64,000 bases of DNA from contig NC_135778.1 of assembly GCF_028453695.1 (NCBI RefSeq), positions 41,063,985 through 41,127,984 of the forward strand. The letters run 5' to 3'. Source of the DNA: Augochlora pura (Eukaryota; Arthropoda; Insecta; Hymenoptera; Halictidae). Shown here one piece after another: positions 1 to 13,426 of the stretch (position 1 is the first letter of the stretch; each line of letters starts with the position of its first letter). The notes under the pieces are model-generated. The model was not told the origin of the DNA and made no database searches. It saw nothing but the letters and a program-made list of their open reading frames with translations. Made by a program: the position numbers and the translations under genes.

Positions 1-1725
1 AAAATAAAAACTAGATTATCTTAAAAATGCGTGATGTAATATACGCTCTTCGTGGTAAAGGTATACATTACTTTTTCCTGATTTCTTCGCGTTCCAATTA
101 CCGACACTCAATGTAATTGTTGCAATGTTTCGGTGGCATGTGCTACATCTTTGTACGCTGCCACATGACAATTTATTTACTGTACTACTATTGATTAAAC
201 TAATAGTTTTTGGTCGAAAAACGATTGCAAGTCCTTTGCCGGTCGCCATGTTGAGTAAAAGATGCATGGCCGTATTGTCACGTGACAAATCAACGGTGCT
301 TTCTAGAAACTACATATGTGTGTGTATGCATTGTGGAAGGTATAATAAAATTGTATTTTAAACAAATTAGTTCATAGATGCAAAGGCGTGTATTATATAT
401 TATAGGTCAAGCTACTGATCAAAAATTCAAGAAAAAACTTTCGGCATAAAGTAGGTCATTCTTTACATACTAAGAAATATAGATGACAACCGTAGGATTG
501 TTTAAAATCTTTATCGGATCGATAGATTTCAATATGTAGTTTAAAAATAAGCTTATTATATTATTTTCAGCAAATGTATATACACATTAATACATGCGAC
601 AAAGTATAGAAGTAAAGTTGCTCTTTTTCCTTATTACACACGTACGGAGTGTCTATAAATATCGACCTAGCATTGTAAACCTATTATTGTATTTTAATGA
701 TCTCTGTATAGTTTTGAAATTGTTTTGTAGTTTTATAAACTTGTATTGCAGCATTTGCATTCGATTCATTCAAACTATTCGTTTATCTGCTCAATTTAAA
801 TTAGAACGTGTCGCAACACAATGACAGACCCACACGTGACTGTTCTCTGATTGGTTTATTTTGTATTCTGCAAGACCGTACCTATTTGCGATAGTTTTAA
901 ACATAAAAATGTTTACCATCTATTTTTCTGCTGTAAAAAATGTGTTAAACATAGAAAGAGATTGTGGTAGCTTGTGTTCACTTCATCATTTCGAGGTTGC
1001 GGAATTTAATAGAATGTGCATGGTGAAATGAAATTGACATGTTTGATCAAAAGTAATTTATTTGTTTCTTTAAAAACTTAGACGTGGAATGCAACTTCTA
1101 CACATGTGACAGGTATAATATGTAAAACTACATACTACTATATTCATAATTTTTTACGGCTTTTAGAAGATCAACATAGTATACTTTATTATGTATAATT
1201 ATAGCATGTCTAGCATCAATAGCAATAATCCTTAAATTCCGTGCTAACTATTGTGTATATCCCCTGTACTGATTTCTTTACAAATGAGTATCTGATTTCT
1301 GTGTCGTTCTTTATCCGTATTTACTCTGACATAGAACTTATCGAATATTTACAAATATACAGAGTAATTTAATATCGCATATTTTTCATTTTGTTAATCA
1401 ACTTCGCTCAGTCACTGTTATGTTCGTCTTCACATACCGCACACGACGTTCACGTGCGTTCACACATACCTACGATTCTTGTAAAAATAACTCAAGAATA
1501 CTATTAAATATATTACAAGAATCGTAAAATTAAACTACTTCACGTGTAATATCTTCCCTCGATGACCAACGAAAATGTCAATCATTAAAACAGTAGTTAA
1601 ATAAACTAAAAAATCTGAATCCCATTATGGCGTCACTAGGTAAATGTTAAGTAGAAACATCAGCCAATTTAGATTGAAAAAATCAACTAAATTATACATA
1701 ACAATTTTCTCAAACGTTACATTAC

Positions 1726-1749
1726 TATATTATATATATATATATATAC
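1726..1749. repeat. (TA)n microsatellite
   Basis: A run of alternating T and A about 24 bases long in non-coding DNA. Confidence 0.85.
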
Positions 1750-2497
1750 TGCTCACATTTTTTAAATACGGTATTATACAATGTACAATATTCGTATAAA
1801 ACTATATCTACACCGTAATGTACTTAACTCTGATTCTTCTAATCGAAAATAAGTTGGAGTAGGTTCATGTCAATTAATATTTGTTCTGCTAAGAGAAGCG
1901 AGGTGTAATATTTAACAAAAAATTGCTCATGTAAGCAGAATATATAAGAATCGCACCAGGAAATAAAAGATATTCGATAAAATAGATCGAATGAATTGCT
2001 GATTGATCGCATCACATGCATTTATATCGGCAAAAAATTGGAAGAGATAAGATAGTACGAATATATATTAAATTTCCATTACTCGTATTCGGAGAACAAC
2101 GGAAGTTCTATGTATGTTATACTGAAATAACGCAATGAGTTCATTTCAAATCGCAATATTTAAGTAGCAAGGTAAATTATTTTCGATCTGCTTCATATTC
2201 CTTTTTTTCGATCGTGGCGTCGATATTTTGAAAGTGTCTTAACTTTGAAGCAATTCTTTACATGTAACGAAAACTCTAATACTGATTCTCTTGAATTTGT
2301 GTACATAGAACGTGTTTAACGTGCTTAAATTAAATTAATAACGTAATCTTGTACATTTTGTTTTCCGTCCACTCATTCGCGAAAAACGAATAATAATCGA
2401 AAAATTACCAAAGTGTATGACAATTGTGAAAAATCGGGGATCATTAATGATCCTCTGAATGGTATTAGCGGAAATTATATTCGTGGTCACGAATTGA

Positions 2498-3012
2498 TTA
2501 TTGGTAGTTCCTTTGCGGCGAACAGAGTAAAGGCACCTTAAAATTCACTGTATTCAATGTCCAGCACCTATATTTTTTGGTTTTATAGCAATTTTCTGAT
2601 TTTCCTCTAACAATCATAAAAGTCTTCTCATTTTTTTTTATAAAAACAAATGTATTGTCAGTATCGCGACTAATCGAAATGTTCGCATCTATTTGTATTA
2701 TACACACATCTGTGTCTACATTTATGACATTCATGTAGTGTTTTGTCACGAAATTAGAAAAAAAATTGCGAGATAGTTGAAAACTAAGTACTTTGTTATT
2801 CAGAGTGTAATCAGCAGATGCAAACGAAGTAAAAGTATCATACGCGAGAAATAATTTACAGTTAAATTCAAAGAATACATGTAGATGAAGAAACTGCATA
2901 TTGCGAATGGGATAATGTAAAAATATCCATATTTAAAAATGTGAAGATTCGATGAGTCCATTTGAAACAATAAGATTAGAATCGCAACAAGAAAACTGAG
3001 AAGACTTTTCAT
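2498..3012 (-). pseudogene. Doubtful secreted-protein-like ORF pair, possibly frameshifted
   Basis: Two minus-strand frames overlap. The upstream one starts at 3012 with MKSLLSFLVAILILLF, which looks like a signal peptide (basic residue then a hydrophobic run), and its frame continues to 2800. A different frame (2899 to 2498) then stays open for 133 codons, long for DNA this AT-rich, and ends in a Cys/Lys-containing segment. I found no good splice donor to join them, so a single-base indel in a former gene is one reading. Two chance ORFs is the other. I do not recognise the protein and assign no function. Confidence 0.2.
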
Positions 3013-4368
3013 GTTGGAAACTAGTGAATACTTTGACTTCTTAAATTTGGTCCATTTTGGAAGACAACCGCTGTACGTAGGTCTTCAATAAATGCTCACG
3101 CCATGCATCTGATAGAATAAAATACGTATAAATGAATTGTAATTAGTTTTCAATTATCAATCAGATCTTTATTGTTTAGTTATTATTCTGTTCAAAGGCG
3201 TATTGTTAATGAGAATTCTGTGACATTAGTGCCCCACGGTTGCTGTTTTTACAACTGCTCTATATTCAACCTTATTGGGCCCATTGGTTGCATAGACTGT
3301 GCATATATGCATTTTCCACGCTATTCACAATATTATAATGCAAAAAATGTTGAACTCGCTATTATTAAACACTGATATTTGAATAAAGATTACAGAATTT
3401 AGAAATATTTGAACAATGAAAATGATGATAATTTAGAAATTTAATAAGTGCAATGAAAGAAAAATGTGATGTATTATAATAAAATATTTTACTCTCGGAC
3501 ATTACATTTTTGTAATTTAATACATATTAATTACAAACGCATAATTTAATGAATGATTTAGACTCAGCATATTTAGATGAAACTAATGTTACAGATGGAA
3601 CATAGTTTTCTTCAACAATAATGAATATGCACAAATCTACGCGGCCAAATGCTGATATTTTACTGGTACATGCAAGTCCTCAAAGCTATTCACTTTTATT
3701 GTACTCGAGTGGAGGAAGTATTAAGATTGCGGCGAAGTTGTTAAAACAACTTATTCGTATCAGGGGTTGATTATTAAGTAAACTAAATATCAGTAACACA
3801 AAAGATTAAACGTACATATATGTATATATGTCTATGCACATTTCTTTATCGATGCTCATACCACCATCGTCTTTGTCATATAAATAAAATTTGTTTAAAT
3901 AGAAAAGTACTAGTACATAGTGTTTCGCCAGCAATACATTATGACAATTGGACTTTTCATGGGAGACATGAAAACACGCACATGTGACCTCGTCAATACA
4001 TACCCTTTAGAACCACAATATAAGTTTCTCTCACTCTTTTTTAATCAGTACATAAGATACCGTCCTCCCCGCGTCATCTATTAATAAAATATGAAGTTTA
4101 AATAGTTTAAATATACAGAAGATCTCCGATTATTAAAGTATTTAACGATAGTGTCGGTATTAAGAACTTTCATCTTATTAAATGGATAAGGATAAACTGC
4201 AAAATAAACCAAAACCTTCAACTCACGCAGAATGTTCAGTGAAATTATAAATAATTTACATTTACGCTTTCTCTTTCCAGTATGAACATACACGCATGTG
4301 TACCTATATACACATAGACTCGTAGCTATGCGTGTATACTGTATACATGTATATATTAGTCATATGGC

Positions 4369-4406
4369 ATACATACAAACATACACACATACATGCATAC
4401 ATACAT
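4369..4406. repeat. CATA-type imperfect microsatellite
   Basis: Imperfect repeats of the tetranucleotide catacata with a cacaca interruption and one catg variant. Non-coding. Confidence 0.75.
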
Positions 4407-5083
4407 TTAATAATAAACATATGTACATATGTATATAACTTAAACATGTTTCGCTGCAAAATGATTCTCTGAATAATGTATTAATCTATATACAATGTAC
4501 AGCACTAACGTGCGAACTGTTTAATTTCTGATCACAAATTTGTACAAATTTTGTTTTGTACACATCGTATTGGTCACCTATTCTATAAATATCTACTCAC
4601 TTTTTTCGCTTTTATACTCAGCAGTGTGTGCGAGACGCTCAGAGACTTTATATAGCAAAATAATTTTTGCGAGTCTGTATCAGAAAATGCTTTCAGACAA
4701 TAACCATTTCCACAATTGTAACTTCTTTTTTCTTTCCCCCGTTTTCTGTTTTGTTTGTTAAGACTAAGGCGCTGTGTATAATTGCATGAAAATGATGATA
4801 TAGCAAATCCTTGATTGGTAAAAGTTCTAACTGGTCTTTGGATATAACACGGCAATTACCTTTACTTTGGTAAAGTCTGATACACTTTTGTTTTTACCAT
4901 ACTTTGTATATTGGTGCACATCTCGTATTTCTGTAAACTTGGATATATAACGCAAAACCTTACTACATCCAAATCAATTAGAGTTGATGCGTACAACATC
5001 ATCGATGGGTGACTTCGACTGCACGCGGATTTCTTTCTTCTAACGAGCAGATTGTACTACGACTTAAAACAAATTTCACCTTT

Positions 5084-8000
5084 TCACGTTGTTGGCACGA
5101 CAGTACTTGTCGTCGATGATTGAGTCACTGTTGTCACTGTTATCATACTTAATGTACTGTCGAGAGTATTTTGTTCCGTCGTTCCCGTAACGTCCTTCTC
5201 GATACACGGTTTCTTCGGTTCCTTAGAATGCTCCTCGGATGAACTGGACTTCCTCTTGTGATTCGAACTCGATGAATGAGAACGACTCGATCCCGACTCG
5301 TCTTTCGATGAACGACTGCTAGACGATTTCTTTTGACCGTCTCTCCCATGACTGTGATGCCTCTCTCTCCTTTTCTCAGATTTCCTTTCGCTATCTTTAT
5401 TATCCGTGCGATCACTAGTTTTATTAGAAACATTATAATCTCTAGGCAGGCTAATGATCTTCAGCGGATCCTCCTTGCTACTACTTTCTCCAATTTTACT
5501 ATCTGATTTACGTTGAGACGACGATGGACTCCGATGGCGGTGCTTTTTGTGTTCTCTGTCACGTCTGTCTCGATCCCTTCTATCTTTGTGCCGTTGACTT
5601 CTATCTTTGTCATCCCTATGCTTCCTTTTGGACTCGGAATGCGACGAGTGGGAATCTGATGGCAATTTCGACGAGTTTTCGTCACTGCTACCATTTCTAC
5701 TATTACTGCTATGCCTTTCGCTCTCTGTTGTTGGAGATGTAGATACAATTGAAGAACAGGAAGAAGAATTAGTAATCTTTACTGCGGATGTATTCTCCTC
5801 GGATGAATTATTGGCGGCCGTCGCACAGACCTTTTCATTCTTCGATCTTTCCTTCGCTTCGTCTTCAGCCATCTCGATCAATGCTTTTACTGCGTTCTCG
5901 GTTGCGCATTCCATTTTCGATGTAAACGCCAATGTTGTTTCTACCTCGAGTAATTGACAATATTCCTCTAATTTTGATATATCATTTTTGTACTTCTGTT
6001 CGGCGATTTCAAAACTTTCTTTATGTATCTTCTCTAATACCTCCTTCGAAGCCTCCGCAACACCGGTTCGTAAAGACTGGCAAACTTCCTCCACGTCAGT
6101 CTTCGATTTATAAATAGCAATTTCTAAAGCCTTGTCAACAACTTCTGTCGCGTACGTCTGCGCTATTAACTGCCGCTGCGCCAATATGTCTTGTTCAAGA
6201 ATGACAACGTTACAAGCCGAGGCTGTATCGTGTTCCGACGGGCACAGGTCCGAGGAACTTAAACGTCTTTTACTCTCTTTAGTTAGAGAACTTGAACTAC
6301 TAAATTTGTTGACGGATTTCGATTCGATAGCCGGTGAAATACTCTCCTTGCTGGATGTGGTGTTACTGCTACATCGGTTATGGTGACGGTGATGATCTAA
6401 TTTGTGACTACTGCAATCGTATTTCTTCTTATCTCCAGAATGACTGCTGCTGCTGCTGCTGTGAGAATGGTGATTGGATTTCTCGTTTGATCGGCGACGG
6501 TCTTCGTGTCTCCTTTCGGACCTCTTATCGTCTCTCTTCTCACTACTTTGTTTCTGTTCCACTGAACTACTTTTTGTTGACTTGTTACTAAAAAGGTCCG
6601 TGCAATTATCATTATTTTCCTCGGATTCTCTTCTTTTACTTGAAACGGAAGAATGTCTTGTATGGTCTCTGTTTTTACGGTCCTCTTTGCGCTTCCCATG
6701 CTGATCTGACTTCTTCAAGTTCCCTTGATATTCGGCAGCTCTCTCCTTCGCTTTCTTCTCTTCGAGCGAGTCGATAGAATGTTTTTGCTCTACTCGTTGA
6801 CGATTCGTATTCTCCTTCTGCTCGTCCGCTATACTCACAGCTTCTAAAGGTTTCTTTTCTTTTATACGGTGGGTCGAATCGTTTGCAACACGTGTGTGCC
6901 TAATGTTCGCGTTGTGCTGCGATTCTGGATAATACTGTTTTAATCTGACGTGCCATGCTACACTTGACACCGCTGAGACCGTTCGAAACTGATGAATAAT
7001 GTTGCGCGGTAAAAAGTATATGTCATTGTCATATAAATTTATTCTCGCATAGCGAATACCCTGTCTACGCAATTGATTCAATTTAGCGTCTTCGATCCAC
7101 TGTACACACTGGGATATTGGTGGTTCGTGGAGATCCAGTTGTAATTTTTCGACTAGTTCAGGAAAGTCACCAGCGTAGAACGCTACAACGTCCTTCGTAA
7201 TCCTATTATACTCCGAAGGTTGTCCACCATGAACAGCTTTTAATATACCCACTGCAGCTGTTGTCATTCTATCTAATCCGTGACCCACGTGATCCGCATG
7301 AGCTTTAGTGCGATCTTCAAACATATATTCACGGGCTTCACTAAGACGAGGTAAATATTGTAGATTTCGTAACTCATTAATTCCTGTTCGACGTCTTTTA
7401 TAAGGACTTTTATTTATGTCTGCTGTTGGAACTAGTTGTTCTCCTGGTCTGATCCATAGGATTGGACCATCATTTGATTCTTGAGGTGTATCCATCTTCA
7501 CGACAGACAATGGACCCCAAGGCATGGTCTTAAATTAAAAGTTACACATCTTGTTATGCGTATGCATGTGTATATATGTATATATTTCAGATGTTTGTAG
7601 AATTTAAAGATTTATAACAAATACTTTTTTAAACACATATATATGGGAGAAACATGATCAAGTATTTGATACAAAATAATAAAATATCTTTTTTGCAAAG
7701 TTGTACTCACCAGTTTTAAGAATGGGTTTTCTTCTAGTTTTTGTAATAGATCCGGAAAATATCCACCAACTTCTTCATGAACAGTTCCTACGATACTTAT
7801 TTGATGTAAGGGCCCATACCTAACAGTTCCATTACTATATGCTTTACAAACTTGATCTTTGTACTGGGCCATGGTTGTGGTTTCTATGTCACTGTTTCGT
7901 CCTAACACGCCATTCTTAACAGTCAGGGTAGGATAGTTGTCTGCCATGTAATCTAACAAGTCAGGAAGATACGCAGCAGCATTGTGTACTATACCCATAA

Positions 8001-10048
8001 CATGATGGGCATTTCCATTTTCATCTTCACCAAAAACTACCTACAAAGTCAAAGTATTTTCTTATTTTATCTTGTTTCAAAACAATTACAATGCTTTATA
8101 TTATTTTAATTACTATTGTTATACATACCTTGAAATACTCTTGAGCTAATTCTTCTATTTGTTCATACGACAATGCATCAATTTCATCTTGATACATATG
8201 CACAACAGTTGCACCACCATTAGGATAGGTTTCTATATGAATAAATTTCTTGTACTTTAGGCCTTCGAGTAGTTCACTTTTAAGTGGTGGATTGTGAAGC
8301 ATTTTATAATTCTTCGTTTGCAAGTTTAACCTGAGATTTTCATTTGTAGACTTTGAGAATGCATGAGACACTGGCTTAGAACTTAATGAGACCATGCTAC
8401 GATCTCGTTTGCACTGCACTCCAATGCTCGCTCGTTTTATTTTACTACGTTTATAACAACGTGAACAAACTCGTCGCTCATTATGCTCCTTGCTTCGCTT
8501 ATCTCTTGATGACGAGTATGATTTCGAATGTGAACCTGAAGATGTAGAACTAATACAATTTACTGATTTGTTATGAGGCTGTGCAGTATCATTTCTTTCA
8601 ACTATTGTCGTAGAAACACTGTTAGTAGTCCAATCCGATTTAACATCTAATTGTTCTTGAGGATCTGTCTGTTCTATTTTCACTTCAATAACTTCTGTTT
8701 TTATATCTCTATGAACAATATCAACTTCTGCATCTCTCTTTTCTTCTTTGTTCGATTGTACTTGTGTAATGGAAACTTGCTCTTCAGTTTTCTGCAACTG
8801 TCCACAAAATGAATAAGGCATTATATTCTTGTTAGCTTTAGTAGTTAAATCATCTGCGTTCTCTTCATTGTATGTCGCTGTATCCATTATAACAGTTGGT
8901 GTTGCTATTGCTGATGTCATACTGCTGGGAAATGTTGTATCCGGACTATTTGGACTGTCGGAAACTCTTGGAGGATAGTCTGGACTTCTAGGACTATTAA
9001 TCACTTCACCACTGCTTTGAGGACTTTCTCCTAATTGAGGTGTATTAGTAGTTTCCAAATTTACATATCCTTCTAATTTTGTGGGTACTGTGTGTACCCC
9101 TCCTGATAGTGTTGTATCTTTGTTACATGCTGAATCGACCTAATAAAGATAACTTCAACATTTAATAAACTCAATATTATGTATTCATAAGGACAGTACA
9201 TATAAACAATGAATAAACTTATACATACATGAATAACATGCTGAACTGGTTCTATTTTATGTTTCAATAACTCGTTATTGCAGTGATCGGGATTCCCTAC
9301 AACAAACAACAAATGATTTAGAACACAAATATACTACAAATACATAAAAATGCTATATAAAATATAAACTATGTTTATTTCTTATATAAATAACTGAAAG
9401 AAATTCATTTACATTTAAATAAAATCGTATGATACGACCACCGAATATTGTTTAAACTTTAGTCTACATTTTGTATGTTAACGTAGGAGTTTGTTAGTCA
9501 AGTTATAAACAATAATAACACAAGGGTCAATATAAGTTAGATGCTAAAAATAATTGTTAACGAGTGATTTACTTGATGAATTCATCGGAAAAGTGTACGT
9601 ATTTGTACGACACTAAATAATAATAAACGATATTACCATTTGGCTGTTCTGCATGGCATGCAACATTGTCCAACTCATTTCTTTGATTAGACATGCTGTG
9701 TGCTTCCAAGGATGGTACGCGTAATGTAGTATTGATAGCAAGTTTGTAGGTAGTACGTTCTTCCACATCACCAGAAGAGCTCATGAAATTCACGTTTCTC
9801 TGTAATCCTTTCCCTTCCGTGTTTGCATTAAACGATGACGCTGTAGAGAAAATCGTGGGCGTCCTGATCGAATGTAACTCTAGATCGCCTGAAAACTCGT
9901 TTGTCTCTTTAATAACACTTTCCCACGCTGTTCTGGACACTTTTACGTTGGTTGTTTCCCTTCGTAGCGGCTCGAATACTTGCTGAATTGTATTATTTAC
10001 ATCACATCGCTCATTTGACACGATACTTGTACCAGTTTCGGATGCCAT
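5084..10048 (-). CDS. RSBN1: RSBN1/DPY-21-like JmjC histone lysine demethylase (KDM9 family)
   Basis: Five minus-strand exons join with consistent phase: 10048-9637, 9296-9229, 9139-8129, 8040-7711 and 7528-5084 (stop TGA), giving about 1,421 aa. Residues 1 to about 430 are low-complexity. The conserved core runs from the end of exon 3 through exon 4 and the first 210 codons of exon 5. In exon 5 the segment FEDRTKAHADHVGHG holds an HxD pair (about H684 and D686, near 7300), and FLPRNIIHQFRTVSAVSSVA holds the third histidine (about H786, near 6994), spaced as in a JmjC Fe(II)/2-oxoglutarate site. The tail is Ser/Lys/Arg/His-rich with a coiled-coil-like stretch around 6230-5830. Worm DPY-21 and mammalian RSBN1 of this family remove one methyl from H4K20me2, so the same nuclear role is likely. 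The human protein is shorter (about 800 aa); the extra length is mostly disordered. The start codon is the first ATG of exon 1; a 5' UTR intron upstream cannot be excluded. Confidence 0.92.
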
Positions 10049-12153
10049 CTTGATTCTGTGAGCAACATCCTGAACACAACGATACTACGCAACATTTGAT
10101 TGGATATTTCTTCGCCGCCTTTCGAACAGACCTTATTCTATTCGTCTGAAATTGGATAAAGAGTAGGGGTAAGACCAGTAGATATAGAGGTACCATATAC
10201 ATTTTTATTCATGGGAATCTTCGATCTCCAACCTTGTTTTCTCCGAAATTTTTTGATTGTAAATGGCCATATATTATTCGGAATTCGCAAATGTTCTAGA
10301 TATTGTATGCACATAAGCATTTAACTGCAGAATGTTAAAGTCGCGTTATAGTAATTGATTGAGATAAACTGGTCTAACATACAAATATATGCGTGACTTT
10401 ACCGCTAATATTCAAATCTTTTCACGTAAACTTCTTGATAGCTCAAATTTGAAAACTTCATTTCTTTACGAATCATATTTCGTATCTATGAGATATTTAG
10501 TAAAAGATTCTTATGAATACAAATAATTATCTTTATTCGCATTAAATTATTAAATATGAGCAAATTCTCTTACTTATTTAAAGACACACATTAAACCGTC
10601 TTCATTCAATATTCCAAAATATAAATGAAAATGAATGAGAAAAATAATTGATAATATTCTCTTTGTTTTTACATAAAAAGTTGAAACACGTTTATGGCAT
10701 TCTTTCAACTTATATAATATACTCAAATGGATATTTACAATTGTACAATAAATGTATTTTTTATTAAATAGTACGAATATTTCATTATATTTTGATTCGT
10801 ACAATATCATTCAAGTAACCGTAAAATTTAATATTTCGTTTTTTCCGATAATTCCATTAATTTTGCAATTTCTAATTAAACAATAGCCAAACTATAAACT
10901 GCAACGTATTTTTTGATGTTATCGAATTTATATATTACAAAAAAAATGTAACCACAAAATTTCGATAATTATATTTTCAAATCTGTACAAAATATATATC
11001 AAATATTATAATGATCTATGTTTAGAAATATAAAGCAAATGAAATAGACATATACATAATAAGAAATTGAATAGGCATTATGCAATACAGAACGATGGAA
11101 AAGTGTGATACTATTGAGTTTGTATTCTTGTTAATTGGAAGAAAAATTTATAAATTAAGCATCTGTTCTTATTTTGAATAAAATTTTTGTTGTAAGCAAG
11201 AGAAAAGGAAAAAAGCATAACATATTTAGAAATATATTATATACTTTCAAGTATAAATAATTTTATTTGTTCAATATTTTTTTTATGAAAATAGAAAAGT
11301 TCTATATATAGTTTTTGTTAGCGGTATATACTCATAACATTAAAAATAAATCTGCAAATAACTTATTTACATGTTGTATATGGTTCCCCAATTATGTAAC
11401 ATGTTTCATTGCAACTTTGAGAAACATTAATCCTGTAAGATTTAACACACTATATTATTTAGTAAATAGTGAGATGTTTTTACTTAAAATCCAGTTGTTT
11501 TTATTATTGTGAATATTTTGTCATTGCTATAACCATTGTTATTACTATTACAGTTAAGTTTTTAATGAACTTTCGATATAAAACTATAAAATACAAGTTA
11601 ATTATTCAACTATTTTCTTTATTGATTCTAGTTTTGACTTCACGAGTCCAATTGTATCATACTTATATTGTATTTCCCAATAACAGAAAAAAATAATACA
11701 CTAAGTTTTGCACAACGTTATATAATATATATTACTTTTTATACTTTGTAAAAATCATATTAAAATTAATCCTAACTATTTTTAATTTTTTCAGATTAAT
11801 TCATTGTTTACAAGGATACAATTTTGAATATTACATTACATTACTTATCATCTAGATGAATTAAATTCTATAAAAGCACAGTTTTAACTTAGTTCTTTAT
11901 ACCGAAATCAATAAATAATGATTGCAGCTTCTAAGATTTTACTATAGCTTTCAATTAAATTCCTATTCTTATCACATTGAGACCCAATTGCTAAGGTAGA
12001 TTCCTGACATTTTGTTGGGTTGAATAATTACAATGTTATCACATATAATAATTAAATTGTAATCCCAAATCAATCATATCATAAATAATATAATTATAGT
12101 ACAATTAATTATTAAATTCTCTTTTTAATTATGATATTTATTGTCGATCAACC

Positions 12154-12211
12154 GGATAGATTTATCAATTAGAGTTTGCTTCTTCAAACTGTGACACAGA
12201 TAAATCTATCC
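12154..12211. repeat. Nested stem-loop
   Basis: A 13-base perfect stem (ggatagatttatc at 12154-12166 with gataaatctatcc at 12199-12211) encloses a second stem (agtttg / caaact) around a cttctt loop. It could fold in RNA from either strand or be a remnant of a fold-back element. Confidence 0.7.
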
Positions 12212-12637
12212 AAACGGGTTTCAATGTGGTAAGTGCTATAACATTTGTTTTATGTGAAAATAAATTTCACATTGTATAGTACGCGCTAAAAGTTTTACAA
12301 TCATTTGAAAATAAATACGCGAAACATGTTTATTTGCAAATACAAGAGGTTTTTTAGAAAAATAATTAGAGATGAGAAGTTTCTTATTACAAGTGCAAAA
12401 CAATGAGTCATATTTTTACAACCACGATTGTAATAGCCATTATGGAATTATCTTGAATACATTAAATACAGGCGAAAAAATTTACACTTTATACGATTAC
12501 GCAGAAGCATCTGCTGTAATACAAGACAAATATAGTTTCTGTTTCTACATATATTTTTAATTTACATTATTATTCTTAACACGTTGAATGCTACATACAA
12601 TTCATACTCCATTTTTGTATGAGTTTTTATGTAAATA

Positions 12638-12679
12638 ATTTCGTTGCAGAATCGTGTTTATTCATTCATGCAACGAAAT
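12638..12679. repeat. 11-bp inverted repeat
   Basis: atttcgttgca at 12638-12648 is matched by tgcaacgaaat at 12669-12679 across a 20-base loop. A second short hairpin lies about 0.4 kb to the left (12252-12259 with 12265-12272). Confidence 0.7.
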
Positions 12680-13345
12680 AAATCATTCTTTTAATATGAG
12701 CGAAATTATGAAATCTCGCAACATAGTATAGCTTAAGCGAAAGTAATATGCTATACGCAAAAGTTACTACTAAAATAGAATAAAGACAAATGAACAAAAT
12801 TTTCATTCCAATGTATAAACAGATTTATTCAAAAACTAATGTTTATAAATTAAGTTTTTTTGTAATATTTTCATTTTATGGTCACCAATGTAAAGATGAT
12901 CTATGTTGTTACCAATGACCATCGCAATTATAATAAAAGATAGATATTAATTTCTCAATATTAGAAAGCCAAGTTTTTATTGTGGAGTGCACAATTATAT
13001 TGTAACATAAATTTTCTCATTCCACTAATACAAGCATTAAGCTGCTGTTTCATAACAATAATATGCCAGAACCTGCTAAAGACAATTTGTATGTTAACAT
13101 GCTTATTATAATTGAAAAAATAAACAATAATGAAAAGTAAATCAAAATTTATCACTTTGCTGAATCAGTGAATTAAATACATATAAATACCTACTAAATT
13201 AGATATCAATAATGATATATAATTGCTTTCTTAATGATTCATTACTTTCATTAAGAAGAATATAAAATCATGTTTGCCGATTATATATGTAACTCTTTTA
13301 GAAAATCATTAAATTCTACAATATTCGATCTGAATGATTTACCAA

Positions 13346-13426
13346 AATTCTGATTATTCAGAATTCAAATTATCATCTATAATCAATTATTGATTATAGA
13401 CTCAAGTTACTGATAATTCAGTAACT
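13346..13426. repeat. Three consecutive perfect hairpins
   Basis: Three inverted repeats lie end to end within 81 bases: 13346-13353/13358-13365 (8-bp arms, ttat loop), 13377-13387/13389-13399 (11-bp arms, one central base) and 13405-13413/13418-13426 (9-bp arms, taat loop). The first and third share the core TGA-N4-TCA. They lie in the probable TAF3 3' UTR or just beyond it. Confidence 0.75.

Larger units (their letters stand above)
1..5083. other. Intergenic / 3' flank of the KDM9-type gene
   Basis: This AT-rich stretch lies downstream of the minus-strand demethylase gene, so its right end (just below 5083) must contain that gene's 3' UTR. Where the UTR ends is unclear, because AT-rich DNA offers several minus-strand AATAAA-like sites (for example TTTATT near 3168 on the plus strand). 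Apart from the doubtful open frames at 2498-3012, I see only short chance ORFs, a TA run and a CATA-type repeat. Confidence 0.6.

Noticed and set aside
5084..5086. Readthrough of the demethylase stop codon
   Set aside because: Another stop follows after only eight codons, so there is no sign of an extension.
7711..7780. HEE in exon 4 of the demethylase as the metal-binding HxE pair
   Set aside because: The HAD motif in exon 5 has the right spacing to the third histidine in the JmjC-like FLPRNIIHQF strand, and it lies in a better conserved stretch, so it is the more likely metal pair.
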